NCBI GenBank assembly: GCA_041504365.1
Contig: CP167917.1
Span: 3,100,001-3,164,000 of the forward strand
Source: Dryocola sp. LX212
Lineage (GTDB): Bacteria > Pseudomonadota > Gammaproteobacteria > Enterobacterales > Enterobacteriaceae
Reading direction: 5' to 3'
Length of the DNA stretch: 64,000 nt
The first letter of the stretch is position 1. The number at the start of each line of letters is the position of its first letter. Positions 46,701 through 56,737 of the stretch are shown here, in pieces. The translations under genes were made by a program, and so were the position numbers. The notes below the pieces were generated by a model. The model ran no database searches, was not told the DNA's origin, and was given only the letters and a program-made list of their open reading frames with translations.

Positions 46701-47900
46701 TTATGCCGATGTTTTATTACGGGGACGGCTTGCGTAGAGATAGAAAAGGATTGAGCAGGTGGCGCAGACGGCAATGGACCAGATCATTGGCCACGCGGTG
46801 CTGAATGTTGCGACAGAGAGTAGCGCTCCGGTGAATGCGCCAATGCCAAAACGAAATGTCCCGGCCAGCGACGATGCCGTACCCGCCATATGGGGAAACT
46901 CGTCAAGAATGACCGCCATCGCATTAGACGACACCATCGACACACAGCCGACAAATGCCGCAACGCCCAGCACCAGCGCCCAGAACCCGAAGTCAAACTG
47001 CGTACTGATAACCAACCAGATGGCCATTGCGAACTGCACATATAGCCCCGTTCGGAACATTGCGAGCGCGCCGACGCGACGTACGAACCGACTGTTAATC
47101 ATCGTCATGACAAACAGGAAGACGATATTAATCGCGAAGTAGTAGCCAAAGTGCTGCGGCGCTACGTGGTTAAGCTCAATGTAAACGAACGGCCCGGCGC
47201 TTAAAAACGAGAACATCCCCGCAAAGCTGAAGCCACTCGCCAGCATATAGCTCAGCACGCGCTTGTGGCGGAACAGCGTGGCGAAGTTGCCGATTGTGGT
47301 GCGCAGATGGAATTTCTGGCGATGTTCAGCGGGCAGGGTTTCGTGGATGAGGAAGAAAATCATCGCCGAAGCCAGCAGCGCTGCGATAGCCAGGATCCAG
47401 AAAATAGCGTGCCAGCTGAACCACACCAGCACCGCACCGCCCACCATAGGCGCGACCAGCGGAGCAATGGTGGTGATCAGCATGACGAACGACATCATGC
47501 GGGAGAACTCTTCTTTCGGATAGATATCGCGCATTAAGGCGTTGATCACCACGCTCGCCGCCGCTGCGGACAAACCGTGCAGGAAGCGCATGAAGATCAG
47601 ATGGTCGATTGTCTGGGAGAGCGCGCAGGCAATCGCCGCGGCGGCAAACACCAGCGTACCACCCAGCACCACCGGCTTGCGCCCAATGCTGTCAGCCATC
47701 GGGCCGTAGAATAGCTGGCCGATGGCAAAGCCAAGTATGTAAGTACTTAGCGTCATTTGCGCGCTGCCCGCAGGCACACCAAATTCAGAGGCGATAACCG
47801 GCAGCGCCGGCAGGTACATATCAATCGACAGCGGCATTAACATGGCCAGCAGGCCAAGAATCACCACGATACCGACTGACGAGTTCTGCTTGATACTCAA
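46701..47900 (-). CDS. bcr: Bicyclomycin resistance MFS transporter Bcr
   Basis: This 399-residue DHA1-family drug/proton antiporter exports bicyclomycin, sulfathiazole and some peptides. About twelve transmembrane helices and the motif-A loop [16 protein letters not shown] are present. N-terminal [19 protein letters not shown] matches E. coli Bcr. 15 bp after rsuA in the same direction, the usual rsuA-bcr pair. Confidence 0.95.
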   Translation of the reverse strand: MSIKQNSSVGIVVILGLLAMLMPLSIDMYLPALPVIASEFGVPAGSAQMTLSTYILGFAIGQLFYGPMADSIGRKPVVLGGTLVFAAAAIACALSQTIDHLIFMRFLHGLSAAAASVVINALMRDIYPKEEFSRMMSFVMLITTIAPLVAPMVGGAVLVWFSWHAIFWILAIAALLASAMIFFLIHETLPAEHRQKFHLRTTIGNFATLFRHKRVLSYMLASGFSFAGMFSFLSAGPFVYIELNHVAPQHFGYYFAINIVFLFVMTMINSRFVRRVGALAMFRTGLYVQFAMAIWLVISTQFDFGFWALVLGVAAFVGCVSMVSSNAMAVILDEFPHMAGTASSLAGTFRFGIGAFTGALLSVATFSTAWPMIWSIAVCATCSILFYLYASRPRNKTSA

Positions 47901-47915
47901 CGGTAACTCCCGAAT

Positions 47916-48623
47916 TTAGCTTTTTGGCATGCCGACGCTGGCAATTTCTTCTGCGGTTAACAGACGGTATTCGCCCGGTTCCAGATCGTCATCCAGTCGG
48001 ATGCCGCCGATACGCTCGCGGTGCAGACCAATCACGCGATTCCCCACCGCCGCAAACATACGCTTGACCTGGTGGTAGCGCCCTTCGCTGATGGTCAGGC
48101 GCACTTCGGTCGGAGTGATCACTTCAAGGGTAGCGGGCTTTGTCAGGTCTTTTTCATTATGTAGCTGAACGCCCTGCGTAAATTGCTCTGCCGTGTCATC
48201 GGAAACCGGGGATTCCAAGGTGACCAGATAGGTTTTCTCGCAGTGGTGACGCGGCGAGGTGATGCGGTGCGACCACTGGCCGTCATCGGTCATCAGCACC
48301 AGGCCGGTGGTGTCGATATCCAGGCGTCCTGCAGCGTGTAACTTATAGGCGACGGGTACATCGAGGAAATAAAGCACGGTTGGGTGATCGGGGTCTTCCG
48401 TTGAGCACACATATCCCTGCGGCTTGTTGAGCATAAAATAGCGTGGGCCGTTTTGCTGGTTCAGCGGATTGCCGTCAAACTCAACCTGGTGTTCAGGGCG
48501 CAGTTTGAAAGAGGCGTCACGCACAATTTCACCGTCGATAGTGATACGTTGAGCGCGGATTTCACGGCCAGCAATGGCACGACTTACGTCCAGTTGCTGA
48601 GAGATAAATTTATCGAGTCGCAT
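47916..48623 (-). CDS. rsuA: 16S rRNA pseudouridine(516) synthase RsuA
   Basis: This 235-residue enzyme isomerises U516 of 16S rRNA. An N-terminal S4 RNA-binding domain ([15 protein letters not shown]) precedes the catalytic domain with nucleophile D102 (GRLDIDTTG). The tail is four residues longer than E. coli RsuA. Divergent from radD. Confidence 0.96.
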   Translation of the reverse strand: MRLDKFISQQLDVSRAIAGREIRAQRITIDGEIVRDASFKLRPEHQVEFDGNPLNQQNGPRYFMLNKPQGYVCSTEDPDHPTVLYFLDVPVAYKLHAAGRLDIDTTGLVLMTDDGQWSHRITSPRHHCEKTYLVTLESPVSDDTAEQFTQGVQLHNEKDLTKPATLEVITPTEVRLTISEGRYHQVKRMFAAVGNRVIGLHRERIGGIRLDDDLEPGEYRLLTAEEIASVGMPKS

Positions 48624-48823
48624 TAAGTCTTGCCTGTGTCATGGAGGTACCGGCATCAATCGCCGGCCGGACCTTACCGCCCGTTTTTGAGGCCAAAATC
48701 GTTTGCCTGTTAATTAGTTTGCCAGTATAGCGGGATAGAAAACTCTCTCAAGCTAAAACCCCGTTTCATGCCATAATCGCCGCTGAAGCATTCAATGAAC
48801 CAATCAATGAAGCCAGATTTCTG

Positions 48824-50584
48824 ATGTCCTTTACTCTACGCCCGTACCAGCAAGAAGCGGTGGATGCCACCCTCGCCCATTTTCGCAAGCACCTTGAGCC
48901 TGCTGTTATCGTGCTGCCTACCGGCGCAGGCAAAAGCCTGGTGATCGCCGAGCTGGCGCGAATTGCCCGTGGACGCGTGTTGGTACTTGCTCATGTCAAA
49001 GAGCTGGTTGCCCAGAATCATGCAAAATATCGCGCGCTGGGGCTTGAGGCCGATATCTTTGCCGCCGGTCTGTCGCGTAAAGAGAGCCGCGGCAAAGTGG
49101 TTTTCGGCAGCGTTCAGTCCGTAGCGCGAAATCTCGACCAGTTTCACGGTGAGTTTTCGCTGCTGATCGTGGACGAATGCCACCGCATCGGCGAGTCCGA
49201 CGACAGCCAGTATCAGCAAATACTTTCTCACCTGCGAACCGCCAATCCAAAGCTGCGCCTGCTTGGGCTGACCGCAACGCCCTATCGTCTTGGCAAAGGC
49301 TGGATTTATCACTTTCATTATCACGGCATGGTGCGCGGCGATGAAAAAGCGCTGTTTCGCGACTGCATCTACGAGCTGCCGCTGCGCTATATGATTAAAA
49401 ACGGTTATCTGACGCCGCCTGAGCGGCTGGACATGCCTGTTGTGCAGTATGATTTCAGCCGCCTGGAGGCCCAATCCAACGGCTTATTCAGCGAAGCCGA
49501 TCTTAACCGCGAGCTAAAACAGCAAAAGCGCATCACGCCCCATATCATCAGCCAGATTGTAGAATTTGCCGCCCAGCGGCGTGGCGTGATGATTTTTGCC
49601 GCCACCGTTGAACACGCGAAGGAAATAACCGCCCTGCTGCCCGCAACCGACGCCGCGCTGATCACCGCAGACACGCCCGGCCCGGTTCGGGATACGTTGA
49701 TAGAAGCTTTCAAACAGCAGCAGTTCCGCTATCTGGTCAACGTGGCGGTGCTGACCACCGGTTTTGATGCACCCCATGTGGATTTGATTGCCATCCTACG
49801 ACCAACGGAATCAGTAAGTCTTTACCAACAGATCGTGGGGCGCGGGCTGCGCCTGTCGCCTGGTAAAACCGACTGCCTGATTCTGGACTATGCCGGTAAC
49901 CCGCACGATCTCTTTACCCCGGAAGTTGGCAACGCGAAAGGAAAAAGTGACAACGTGCCGGTGCAGGTTTTTTGCCCTTCCTGCGGCTTTGCCAATACTT
50001 TCTGGGGCAAAACCACCGTCGACGGCACCCTCATTGAGCATTTTGGCCGCCGCTGTCAGGGCTGGTTTGAAGATGACGAAGGGCATCGCGAGCAGTGCGA
50101 TTACCGCTTCCGCTTCAAAAATTGCCCGCAGTGCAATGCGGAGAACGATATTGCCGCCCGCCGCTGCCACACCTGTGACCATGTGCTGGTCGACCCGGAC
50201 GACATGCTGAAGGCGGCGCTGAAGCTGAAAGATGCGCTGGTCCTGCGCTGCAGCGGTATGGCGCTGCTGCAGGGCGGCGATGCGAAAGGCGACTGGCTGA
50301 AAATCATCTATTATGACGAGGACGGAGCGGATGTAAGCGAGCGCTTCCGTCTGCACACCCCGGCCCAGCGCATGGCCTTCGAGCAGCTGTTTATCCGCCC
50401 TCACAGCCGCGCACCGGGCGTCCCCTTGCGCTGGATAACGGCGGCTGACGTTGTCACCCAGCAGGCGCTCCTGCGCCATCCTGATTTTGTCGTCGCCCGT
50501 AAAAACGGCAACTTCTGGAACGTTCGGGAAAAGGTATTCGACTACGAAGGGCGCTACCGTCGGGCAAATGAATTGCGCGGTTAA
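48824..50584 (+). CDS. radD: DNA repair helicase RadD (YejH)
   Basis: This 586-residue superfamily 2 ATPase aids double-strand-break repair and recombination. Motifs: Walker A PTGAGKS (K37), DECH box, [12 protein letters not shown] and motif [12 protein letters not shown]-terminal zinc-finger region (about 385-455) has paired cysteines (CPSCGF, NCPQCN, RCHTC). Length matches E. coli RadD. Confidence 0.95.
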   Translation: MSFTLRPYQQEAVDATLAHFRKHLEPAVIVLPTGAGKSLVIAELARIARGRVLVLAHVKELVAQNHAKYRALGLEADIFAAGLSRKESRGKVVFGSVQSVARNLDQFHGEFSLLIVDECHRIGESDDSQYQQILSHLRTANPKLRLLGLTATPYRLGKGWIYHFHYHGMVRGDEKALFRDCIYELPLRYMIKNGYLTPPERLDMPVVQYDFSRLEAQSNGLFSEADLNRELKQQKRITPHIISQIVEFAAQRRGVMIFAATVEHAKEITALLPATDAALITADTPGPVRDTLIEAFKQQQFRYLVNVAVLTTGFDAPHVDLIAILRPTESVSLYQQIVGRGLRLSPGKTDCLILDYAGNPHDLFTPEVGNAKGKSDNVPVQVFCPSCGFANTFWGKTTVDGTLIEHFGRRCQGWFEDDEGHREQCDYRFRFKNCPQCNAENDIAARRCHTCDHVLVDPDDMLKAALKLKDALVLRCSGMALLQGGDAKGDWLKIIYYDEDGADVSERFRLHTPAQRMAFEQLFIRPHSRAPGVPLRWITAADVVTQQALLRHPDFVVARKNGNFWNVREKVFDYEGRYRRANELRG

Positions 50585-50609
50585 TGGCGATACGCATTGC
50601 CCATCCGGC

Positions 50610-50709
50610 CAGATATGGCTATAATGCCGCCCGCTTTTGCATCCGCAAAGCAGATAACTTACCTGTTGCTGGGTCGCCTGTAGCAGGCTTATTTAGAGAG
50701 AAACATTTA
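50610..50709 (+). promoter_or_regulatory. L25 autoregulatory leader (rplY 5' UTR)
   Basis: The 100 bases before rplY include TTTGCATCCGCAAAGC and GCTGGGTCGCCTGTAGCAGGC, which can form two small hairpins. The E. coli rplY leader is bound by L25 for autogenous repression, and the enterobacterial leader is conserved. Assigned from position and hairpin potential, not by model search. Confidence 0.55.
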
Positions 50710-50994
50710 ATGTTTACTATCAATGTTGAAGAACGCAAAGAGCAGGGCAAGGGTGCGAGCCGCCGCCTGCGTGCAGCAAACAAATTCCCAGCTATTATCT
50801 ACGGTGGCAAAGAAGCTGCAATCTCTATCGAACTGGACCACGACTCCGTAATGAACCTGCAAACTAAGCCAGGTTTCTACGAAGAAGTTCTGACTCTGGT
50901 TGTTAACGGTAAAGAAGTAAAAGTGAAGGTTCAGGCTGTTCAGCGTCACCCGTTCAAGCCAAAACTGTCTCACATCGACTTCGTTCGCGCTTAA
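50710..50994 (+). CDS. rplY: 50S ribosomal protein L25
   Basis: This 94-residue 5S rRNA-binding protein of the large subunit has the same length and sequence pattern as E. coli L25 ([36 protein letters not shown]). The ATG at 50710 follows AGAGAGAAAC; the upstream in-frame extension to 50584 runs through the leader and is rejected. Confidence 0.97.
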   Translation: MFTINVEERKEQGKGASRRLRAANKFPAIIYGGKEAAISIELDHDSVMNLQTKPGFYEEVLTLVVNGKEVKVKVQAVQRHPFKPKLSHIDFVRA

Positions 50995-51011
50995 TCGCGA
51001 ATCAGGCTCGA

Positions 51012-51037
51012 AAAAAACCCGCTTCGGCGGGTTTTTT
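51012..51037 (+). terminator. rplY terminator (bidirectional)
   Basis: AAAAAACCCGC, TTCG tetraloop, GCGGGTTTTTT. It can also end the convergent toxin-antitoxin transcript. Confidence 0.93.
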
Positions 51038-51040
51038 GCT

Positions 51041-51331
51041 TTAAGCCGCTGCGGTTTCGCAGATTTCAATACTGCTAATATGCATCCCAACGGCAGCCAT
51101 GATGGTAATAAGCCTGTCGACACTAAACAGCTGTATTTTTCCACGCATCAGTTCAGATACGCGAGGCTGGCTAAGCCCCAGCACTTCTGCGGCCTCCGCC
51201 TGGCTAAGTTCTTTACGCTCAATCCAGTTCTGTAAGGCCTGCATAAGCTGCGCACGCACCTTCATGTTTTCTGCTTGCTCGGGGGTGTCACTGATGGCAT
51301 CCCAGACGCTGTCGAAGGTCTGAATTTTCAT
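51041..51331 (-). CDS. XRE-family antitoxin (HigA-like)
   Basis: This 96-residue protein has an HTH domain in the middle (LSQAEAAEVLGLSQPRVSELMRG, about 42-64) and an N-terminal helical extension. It overlaps the toxin stop by 4 bp in toxin-first order, as in HigBA-type modules. It would neutralise the toxin and, with it, repress the operon at the palindrome upstream. Confidence 0.85.
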   Translation of the reverse strand: MKIQTFDSVWDAISDTPEQAENMKVRAQLMQALQNWIERKELSQAEAAEVLGLSQPRVSELMRGKIQLFSVDRLITIMAAVGMHISSIEICETAAA

Positions 51332-51660
51332 TTATTTCTCTCCACAAGCAGCGCACGAAATCGCTGCGCCGCCAGCTCAACATCTTTGCCACGAGTGGTT
51401 TGAGTTTTCTTCTGAAAACAGTGAAGCACGTACACCGCTTCTTCAAACTTCGCGACATACATTACGCGATAAATCCCCTGCTCATCCCTGATGCGTATCT
51501 CCTTTACTCCCGGTCCTACAGCGGTAAAGGGCCGCCAGTCATCGGGATCAAAACCATGCTGTACTTTATCAAGCTGATACCCGGCCTCTTTTCTTGCATC
51601 CATTGGAAACTGCCGCAAATCTGCAAGGCTTGTATCAATGAAACTGACTGGCTTAGGCAT
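51328..51660 (-). CDS. RelE/HigB-type toxin (Gp49-like)
   Basis: This 110-residue protein is of the phage-derived Gp49/HigB group: KEIRIRDEQGIYRVMYVAKFEEAVYVLHCFQKKTQ is the conserved beta-sheet core, split here as EIRIRDEQGIYRVMY and VLHCFQKKTQ. Such toxins cleave mRNA on the ribosome. The ATG at 51660 has GGAG 5 bases upstream; a GTG two codons earlier is less likely. First gene of the module. Confidence 0.85.
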   Translation of the reverse strand: MPKPVSFIDTSLADLRQFPMDARKEAGYQLDKVQHGFDPDDWRPFTAVGPGVKEIRIRDEQGIYRVMYVAKFEEAVYVLHCFQKKTQTTRGKDVELAAQRFRALLVERNK

Positions 51661-51672
51661 TATCACTCCATG

Positions 51673-51691
51673 ATATACGCAATTTCGTATA
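51673..51691. promoter_or_regulatory. Palindromic operator of the toxin-antitoxin module
   Basis: TATACG (51674-51679) and CGTATA (51686-51691) are separated by CAATTT, 13 bp before the toxin start, over the expected promoter. Typical position for antitoxin autoregulation. Confidence 0.65.
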
Positions 51692-51727
51692 AATGATAAT
51701 AGCGATCTGATATTTGGCCTGCCAGAT

Positions 51728-51753
51728 AAAAAAGCCCGCTACGGATAGCGGGC
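51728..51753 (-). terminator. yejK terminator
   Basis: On the minus strand GCCCGCT pairs with AGCGGGC, followed by TTTTTTA, 39 bp after the yejK stop. Confidence 0.85.
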
Positions 51754-51792
51754 CTCAGGATATGCGGGAGCGATTCCAGAATTCGAACGCTG

Positions 51793-52800
51793 TTACTTGC
51801 CTGAACTGCGGCGCTGGAGCTGATCGCGCAGGTTTGGTGGGGTGCCTTTGATGGTCAGGGTGTCAGTAGCCGGATCCCAGAAGATGCGCTCACCGAGCAG
51901 CATGGCGTCGAAGTTAATCGTTAAGCCACCGCCGCTGCCGGCATATTTGGTCAGTTGGCGCAGGGTGCTGCGATCCGCCGGGAAGCTCTCTTCCAGCTCG
52001 TAGCCTTTTTCCGCGGTGAACTGCTGGAAGTTTTTGTCATCGACGGCCCACGGCAGCTCATCCGCCAGGGACGACAGCTCGATTTCTTCACCGGCCTGCA
52101 GCTGCTCGTTGCAGTAGGCGTATACCTGCTGGCGAGCCGTCTGGCGCTCATTCTTGTCCAGCTGCGCTTCGTTGGTGAAGTCATCCAGCGCCTGTAGCAG
52201 GCCTTTGTTCTGCGCTTTGGCATTCAGCCCTTCGCTGGCGCCGAGGAAATCCATGAAGAAATCGGATACCTTACGGCCGACGCGCCCTCTGAGGAAGGTC
52301 AGGTAACGGGTGGATTCAGGATTCGTTTCCCATTCGGTCAGATCGACCCTTGCCACGATATCGGCGTGGTTGATATCCAGATAGTGCGTGGAGCTGATAT
52401 CCAGCTCTTCGTTGACGCGCATGCTGCTCAGGTTGTTGAGCACCGCCACCAGAAGATACTCCACGGCCAGGTAACGATAGTGGCAGAACAGGACGATACC
52501 GCCATCCGCAAAGGGATATTTTGCCAGTTCATCACGCAGACGACCGGTCGCCGCACGGCTAAAGGCAAGGAAATCCTCATCCCCTCTGCGCTGTGAACGT
52601 AGTGCTTCTGCCAGTTCACTCTCTTCGCTGAACAGGCCGTAAGCTTTATTTTTGGCGCTATACACACGGTGCAGCTCAGCCATCATCTCTTCTACGGCAC
52701 CGTTAGTTGCCAGCAGGGAATCGCGCAGCACCACTTCAAGCGTCTCTTCGCCACGCTTGATAAGCTGATGCAGGGCAATCTGGTTGATATCCAGACTCAT
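51793..52800 (-). CDS. yejK: Nucleoid-associated protein YejK (NdpA)
   Basis: This 335-residue nucleoid-associated protein of the YejK/NdpA family has the same length as in E. coli, where it associates with spermidine nucleoids and topoisomerase. Motifs: [19 protein letters not shown] near the start and [19 protein letters not shown] in the middle. Divergent from yejL. Confidence 0.95.
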   Translation of the reverse strand: MSLDINQIALHQLIKRGEETLEVVLRDSLLATNGAVEEMMAELHRVYSAKNKAYGLFSEESELAEALRSQRRGDEDFLAFSRAATGRLRDELAKYPFADGGIVLFCHYRYLAVEYLLVAVLNNLSSMRVNEELDISSTHYLDINHADIVARVDLTEWETNPESTRYLTFLRGRVGRKVSDFFMDFLGASEGLNAKAQNKGLLQALDDFTNEAQLDKNERQTARQQVYAYCNEQLQAGEEIELSSLADELPWAVDDKNFQQFTAEKGYELEESFPADRSTLRQLTKYAGSGGGLTINFDAMLLGERIFWDPATDTLTIKGTPPNLRDQLQRRSSGK

Positions 52801-52936
52801 GTTAAACTCTCCTTTTAGACCGGGCGGTATTCAACCACTGCCGGCAGCCTTGTGCAACAGAAGATAAAAATGCAGAAAAAAAGGCGCTGCTACGGTAAGA
52901 TGACGCCCTTTCCTGAACATAACCGATTCTGAATTT

Positions 52937-53164
52937 ATGCCACAAATATCCCGTTATAGTGATGAACAAGTAGAAGAGCTGTTGGCCGAGCTGGCTGGCG
53001 TGCTGGAAAAACACCATGCGCCTACCGATCTTTCCCTGATGGTTCTGGGAAATATGGTCACCAACCTTATCAACACCAGTGTGGCTTCGGCCCAGCGCCG
53101 CACGCTGGCTCAGTCCTTCGCGCAGGCGCTGCAAGCCTCCGTGAGTGAAGACAAAGCTCATTAA
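52937..53164 (+). CDS. yejL: UPF0352 protein YejL
   Basis: This 75-residue small protein of unknown function matches E. coli YejL in length and sequence ([19 protein letters not shown]). 19 bp before yejM and probably co-transcribed with it. Confidence 0.93.
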   Translation: MPQISRYSDEQVEELLAELAGVLEKHHAPTDLSLMVLGNMVTNLINTSVASAQRRTLAQSFAQALQASVSEDKAH

Positions 53165-53183
53165 GGGATTATAGCTACGAGTT

Positions 53184-54947
53184 ATGGTGACTAACCGTCA
53201 GCGCTACCGCGAAAAAGTTTCCCAGATGGTCAGTTGGGGACACTGGTTCGCCCTGTTTAATATCCTGCTGGCCACGCTGCTGGGTAGCCGCTATTTGTTC
53301 GTCGCCGACTGGCCAACGACGCTGACCGGGCGCATCTTCTCGTACCTGAGCGTTATTGGTCACTTTAGCTTTGTGGTATTTGCGGCGTATCTGCTACTAC
53401 TCTTCCCGCTGACCTTTGTCGTCATGTCGCAGCGGCTAATGCGCTTCCTGTCGGTGGCTTTTGCCACGGCGGGCCTGACGCTGCTGCTTATCGACAGCGA
53501 AGTCTTTACCCGTTTCCACCTCCATCTCAACCCTGTTGTCTGGGAACTGGTGATTAATCCCGATCGGAGCGAAATGGCGCGCGACTGGCAGCTTATGTTT
53601 ATCAGCGTGCCGGTGATCCTGCTGATTGAGATGCTGTTTGCGACCTGGAGCTGGCAGAAGCTGCGCAGCCTGGGACGGCGCAGACACTTTGCCAGACCGC
53701 TCGTGGCCCTGTTCTTTGTGGCCTTCTTCAGCAGCCATATTTTGTACATCTGGGCGGATGCGAATTTCTATCGCCCGATCACTATGCAGCGCGCAAACCT
53801 GCCGCTGTCCTATCCGATGACGGCCCGTCGCTTCCTCGAGAAGCACGGCCTGCTGGATGCAAAAGAGTACCAGCGTCGTCTCGTTGAGCAGGGTAATCCG
53901 GAGGCGGTATCGGTACAGTACCCACTGAGCAACCTGCAGTTCAGCGATATGGGTACCGGACATAACGTGCTGCTGATTACCGTTGATGGCCTGAACGCCT
54001 CGCGCATAGCCAAAGACCTGCCTTCCCTTAATCAGTTCGCCCAGAGCAACGTGAACTTCACGCAGCACATGAGCGCGGGTAACGGGACGGATAACGGCAT
54101 CTTCGGCCTGTTCTACGGTATTTCACCGGCCTATATGGACGGTGTGCTTTCCGCCCGCATTCCGGCCGCGCTGATCACCGCGCTTAACCAGCAGGGCTAT
54201 CAGCTCGGCCTGTTCGCATCTGACGGGTTTAACTCGTCCATGTATCGTCAGGCGCTGCTCTCTGACTTCTCTTTACCGTCGGCCAAAAGCCAGTCGGACA
54301 GCGAAACCGCCTCGCAGTGGATCAACTGGCTGAACCAGTACGCATCCGAAGACAACCGCTGGTTCTCCTGGATTGCCTTTAACGGCACCAGCATTACCGA
54401 CGACAGCAATCAGCAGGCCTTCACCCGCCGCTATGCCCGCGCGGCCCATAATGTGGATGCACAGATTCAGCGGGTGCTGGACGGCCTGAAGGCCACCGGC
54501 AAGCTCGAGAATACCGTGGTGATCATCACCGCCGGTCATGGCGTGCCGCTAGGCAGCGACAGGGACTCCTTCGCCTGGTCACGTTCACGTATTCAGGTCC
54601 CGCTGGTCATTCACTGGCCAGGCACGCCGGCACAAATCGTCGGCAAGCTGACCGATCATCAGGATATTATGACGACCCTGATGCAGCGTCTGCTGCATGT
54701 TAAAACCCCGCCGAATGAGTATTCGCAGGGTGAAGATTTGTTTGCCGCCACCCGTCGTAATAACTGGGTAGTGGGTGCGGATAACAACAGCCTGGCGGTG
54801 ACTATGCCGCAGATGACTCTGGTACTGGATAATAACGGTAACTACCGCATCTATGATTTGCAGGGCGAGCGCGTGGAGGAGACTAAGCCGCAGCTGGGGC
54901 TTCTGCTTCAGGTTCTGACGGATGAGAAGCGCTTCATCGCTAACTGA
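53184..54947 (+). CDS. yejM: LPS-sensing regulator YejM (PbgA/LapC)
   Basis: This 587-residue inner-membrane protein senses periplasmic lipid A and restrains LapB-FtsH degradation of LpxC. Five N-terminal transmembrane helices (about 20-190) are followed by a basic linker region and a periplasmic hydrolase-like (sulfatase-fold) domain from about 245 (LLITVDGLNASRIAKDL, SAGNGTDNGIFGL). Length within one residue of E. coli. Essential or nearly so in E. coli. Confidence 0.95.
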   Translation: MVTNRQRYREKVSQMVSWGHWFALFNILLATLLGSRYLFVADWPTTLTGRIFSYLSVIGHFSFVVFAAYLLLLFPLTFVVMSQRLMRFLSVAFATAGLTLLLIDSEVFTRFHLHLNPVVWELVINPDRSEMARDWQLMFISVPVILLIEMLFATWSWQKLRSLGRRRHFARPLVALFFVAFFSSHILYIWADANFYRPITMQRANLPLSYPMTARRFLEKHGLLDAKEYQRRLVEQGNPEAVSVQYPLSNLQFSDMGTGHNVLLITVDGLNASRIAKDLPSLNQFAQSNVNFTQHMSAGNGTDNGIFGLFYGISPAYMDGVLSARIPAALITALNQQGYQLGLFASDGFNSSMYRQALLSDFSLPSAKSQSDSETASQWINWLNQYASEDNRWFSWIAFNGTSITDDSNQQAFTRRYARAAHNVDAQIQRVLDGLKATGKLENTVVIITAGHGVPLGSDRDSFAWSRSRIQVPLVIHWPGTPAQIVGKLTDHQDIMTTLMQRLLHVKTPPNEYSQGEDLFAATRRNNWVVGADNNSLAVTMPQMTLVLDNNGNYRIYDLQGERVEETKPQLGLLLQVLTDEKRFIAN

Positions 54948-55024
54948 TTGTCTATTTATAAGGCACTTAGCATGGCATCATCTTGCAATGACCGACAAAA
55001 GCGGTAATATTTTTACCCAGTTGT

Positions 55025-55101
55025 CGGCACGTAGCGCAGCCTGGTAGCGCATCGTCATGGGGTGGCGAGGGTCGAGAGTTCGAATCTCTCCGTGCCGACC
55101 A
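55025..55101 (+). tRNA. proL: tRNA-Pro (anticodon GGG)
   Basis: 77-nt cloverleaf with encoded CCA: acceptor CGGCACG pairs with CGTGCCG, anticodon stem TCGTC / GGCGA, loop ATGGGGT with anticodon GGG, T-arm GAGAG-TTCGAAT-CTCTC. Reads CCC/CCU codons. Downstream of yejM, as proL is in E. coli. The flanking 54948-55283 gap otherwise holds only its terminator. Confidence 0.97.
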
Positions 55102-55118
55102 AATCTTTTATCCAGGAC

Positions 55119-55149
55119 AAAGGGTTAATCGAAAGATTAGCCCTTTTTC
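55119..55149 (+). terminator. tRNA-Pro terminator
   Basis: AAGGGTTAATC, GAAA loop, GATTAGCCCTT with one G-U pair, then TTTCTTTTTC. Confidence 0.85.
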
Positions 55150-55283
55150 TTTTTCTGCAGCCCCTTGCCCACAGCGGCCTCCTTCCTCGCTCAGGCTAGA
55201 TTTGTGGCTTAGACCCCTTCCCTGTGCACCGCTCTAAACCGTACTATTAATGTTCAATTCCATCATGGAGCGGAGGAAATTGA

Positions 55284-55844
55284 ATGCCGGTAGATGAAAG
55301 CATAGAACCCACATCAGGTACGCGGATCCAACCCGGAGGGGTAAGACAGCTGACGACAGGAGAAATAGCCTTAGCAAAAAACTTATACGGTTATAGCATT
55401 AAATACAGCCAGGTTTGGGTACACAGAGAAAGCTATCTGCCCTTTAATTTGCAGCCTGTCGACGTTGCAATGAGTCCGAACGGCGAGATGTGGTTCAGAG
55501 AAGAGACCTACTCCCCGGACTTTTCTTTAGAATTCAAAATCGATAAAAAACACAGATTTATGCATGAGATGATGCATGTCTGGCAATCCCACAAAGGTAT
55601 GTTCGTCAGAACCAGGGGACTATTCTCACGTTTCGCCGATTACACTTACAGCCTGGATAAAGCTGATTTACTTCACTATGGATTAGAGCAGCAGGCTTCG
55701 ATAGTCAGTGATTATTGGCTCTTGCTTAACATGGGTTTTGAAGGGAGAAAAGGATTATATGATTATCGAGATTACGATCCTCATGAGTCGATATATTCTC
55801 TGATAGCCAGATACAAGGCAGTATTAAAAGGATTTCCCGGATGA
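55284..55844 (+). CDS. Zinc metallopeptidase, putative type VI effector
   Basis: This 186-residue protein has the zinc protease signature HEMMHVWQ (H94, E95, H98), with E135 a candidate third ligand. The N-terminal segment LTTGEIALAKNLYGYSIKYSQVWVH followed by LQPVDVAMSPNGEMWF resembles peptidase domains found at VgrG and Rhs C-termini (shown here only in pieces: LTTGEIALAKNLYG, VDVAMSPNGEMWF). No signal peptide. AGGAGG precedes... the closest is CGGAGGAAA before the ATG. It overlaps a lipoprotein gene and precedes hcp, so delivery by Hcp is likely. Cleavage target unknown. Confidence 0.75.
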   Translation: MPVDESIEPTSGTRIQPGGVRQLTTGEIALAKNLYGYSIKYSQVWVHRESYLPFNLQPVDVAMSPNGEMWFREETYSPDFSLEFKIDKKHRFMHEMMHVWQSHKGMFVRTRGLFSRFADYTYSLDKADLLHYGLEQQASIVSDYWLLLNMGFEGRKGLYDYRDYDPHESIYSLIARYKAVLKGFPG

Positions 55845-56185
55845 AACGACTAATTATTTTACTATCATTCCTGCTGTCAGGCTGTCCGGGCGGAAACCCG
55901 CCCCCTCATCCAAGAGCTACGTTCATTGATGGTGAACATCTTTGCTTCAGTTTAGATAGCAAAGATGTGCTCGATTATTATCGCATTGAATCAAATGAAA
56001 ATATAAAAAATAGCCTGATAACATATGAAGATGACTTACATCTTTCTTACCCCAATGATTGTATAAGTTTCAAATGGCGCTACGGATATTCGTATGCCAT
56101 TACGTATAGCCTAAATAACAACAAATATGTGCATGAATTTTTTATAGATAACAATGGACGTTTAACCCATCTGGGAGATTTATAA
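55841..56185 (+). CDS. Putative type VI immunity lipoprotein
   Basis: This 114-residue protein starts with a lipoprotein signal (MKRLIILLSFLLSGC, C15) and a proline-rich linker (GGNPPPHP), then a small beta-rich domain with two further cysteines (HLCFSL, NDCISF). It overlaps the metalloprotease gene by 4 bp and touches hcp by one base. Noticeably more AT-rich than its neighbours, suggesting separate acquisition. A periplasmic immunity role against the metalloprotease is inferred from context. Confidence 0.72.
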   Translation: MKRLIILLSFLLSGCPGGNPPPHPRATFIDGEHLCFSLDSKDVLDYYRIESNENIKNSLITYEDDLHLSYPNDCISFKWRYGYSYAITYSLNNNKYVHEFFIDNNGRLTHLGDL

Positions 56186-56685
56186 TGTCATTACCCGCGT
56201 ATTTATTTCTTTACGATGAAAAAGGCATGCTAGTCAAGGGCAACTGCACGGCCCCTGGCAGGGAGGGCGCTATCGAAGTGATGAACAGCAGCTATGGGAT
56301 TAAACTCGGTGTGGACAGCTGCACCGGTAACATGACGGGCGCCCGGCAGCACGATCCCTTTGTTATTCATAAACAGCTTGATAAAGTCAGCCCCTGGCTT
56401 GCCGTCGCCGCTTGCGAATCAAAAAGGCTGCAGAAAGCGGTAATCCACTATTATGAGATCGTAGACGCCGGAATAGAAACCGAGGTTTATCGGGTGACGT
56501 TAGAAAGCGTTGTCATCGCCTCTTTAGATTTCAGCCACGTTTATTACCCCGGCAGTACAGCACCGAATATGCATGAAGTGGTTGGTTTCAGATCCAGAGG
56601 AATTGAGTGGAACTACCTTAAAGGCAATATTAAATATGATGATGCCTGGATAAAACTTCAAAACAGGGAGCAGAACAATCCATAA
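56185..56685 (+). CDS. Hcp-family type VI tube protein
   Basis: This 166-residue protein has the Hcp pattern: MSLPAYLFLYDEKG, a GARQHDPFVIHKQLDKVSPWL segment (here GARQHDPF, IHKQLDKVSP), YRVTLESVVIASLDF and a C-terminal GIEWNYLKGNIKYDDAW. Hcp hexamers stack into the tube and carry small effectors in the lumen. Orphan copy: no tss core genes nearby. Probably carries the upstream metalloprotease. ATG overlaps the preceding stop (TAATG). Confidence 0.88.
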   Translation: MSLPAYLFLYDEKGMLVKGNCTAPGREGAIEVMNSSYGIKLGVDSCTGNMTGARQHDPFVIHKQLDKVSPWLAVAACESKRLQKAVIHYYEIVDAGIETEVYRVTLESVVIASLDFSHVYYPGSTAPNMHEVVGFRSRGIEWNYLKGNIKYDDAWIKLQNREQNNP

Positions 56686-56689
56686 CTGA

Positions 56690-56714
56690 AAGGGGCGTTA
56701 AGCCCAAGCCCCTT
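56690..56714. terminator. Bidirectional terminator-like hairpin between hcp and mgtE
   Basis: AAGGGGC and GCCCCTT arms between the convergent stops; no long T-tract on either side. Confidence 0.55.
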
Positions 56715-56737
56715 GCGTTTAATTAACAGATGTTGCA

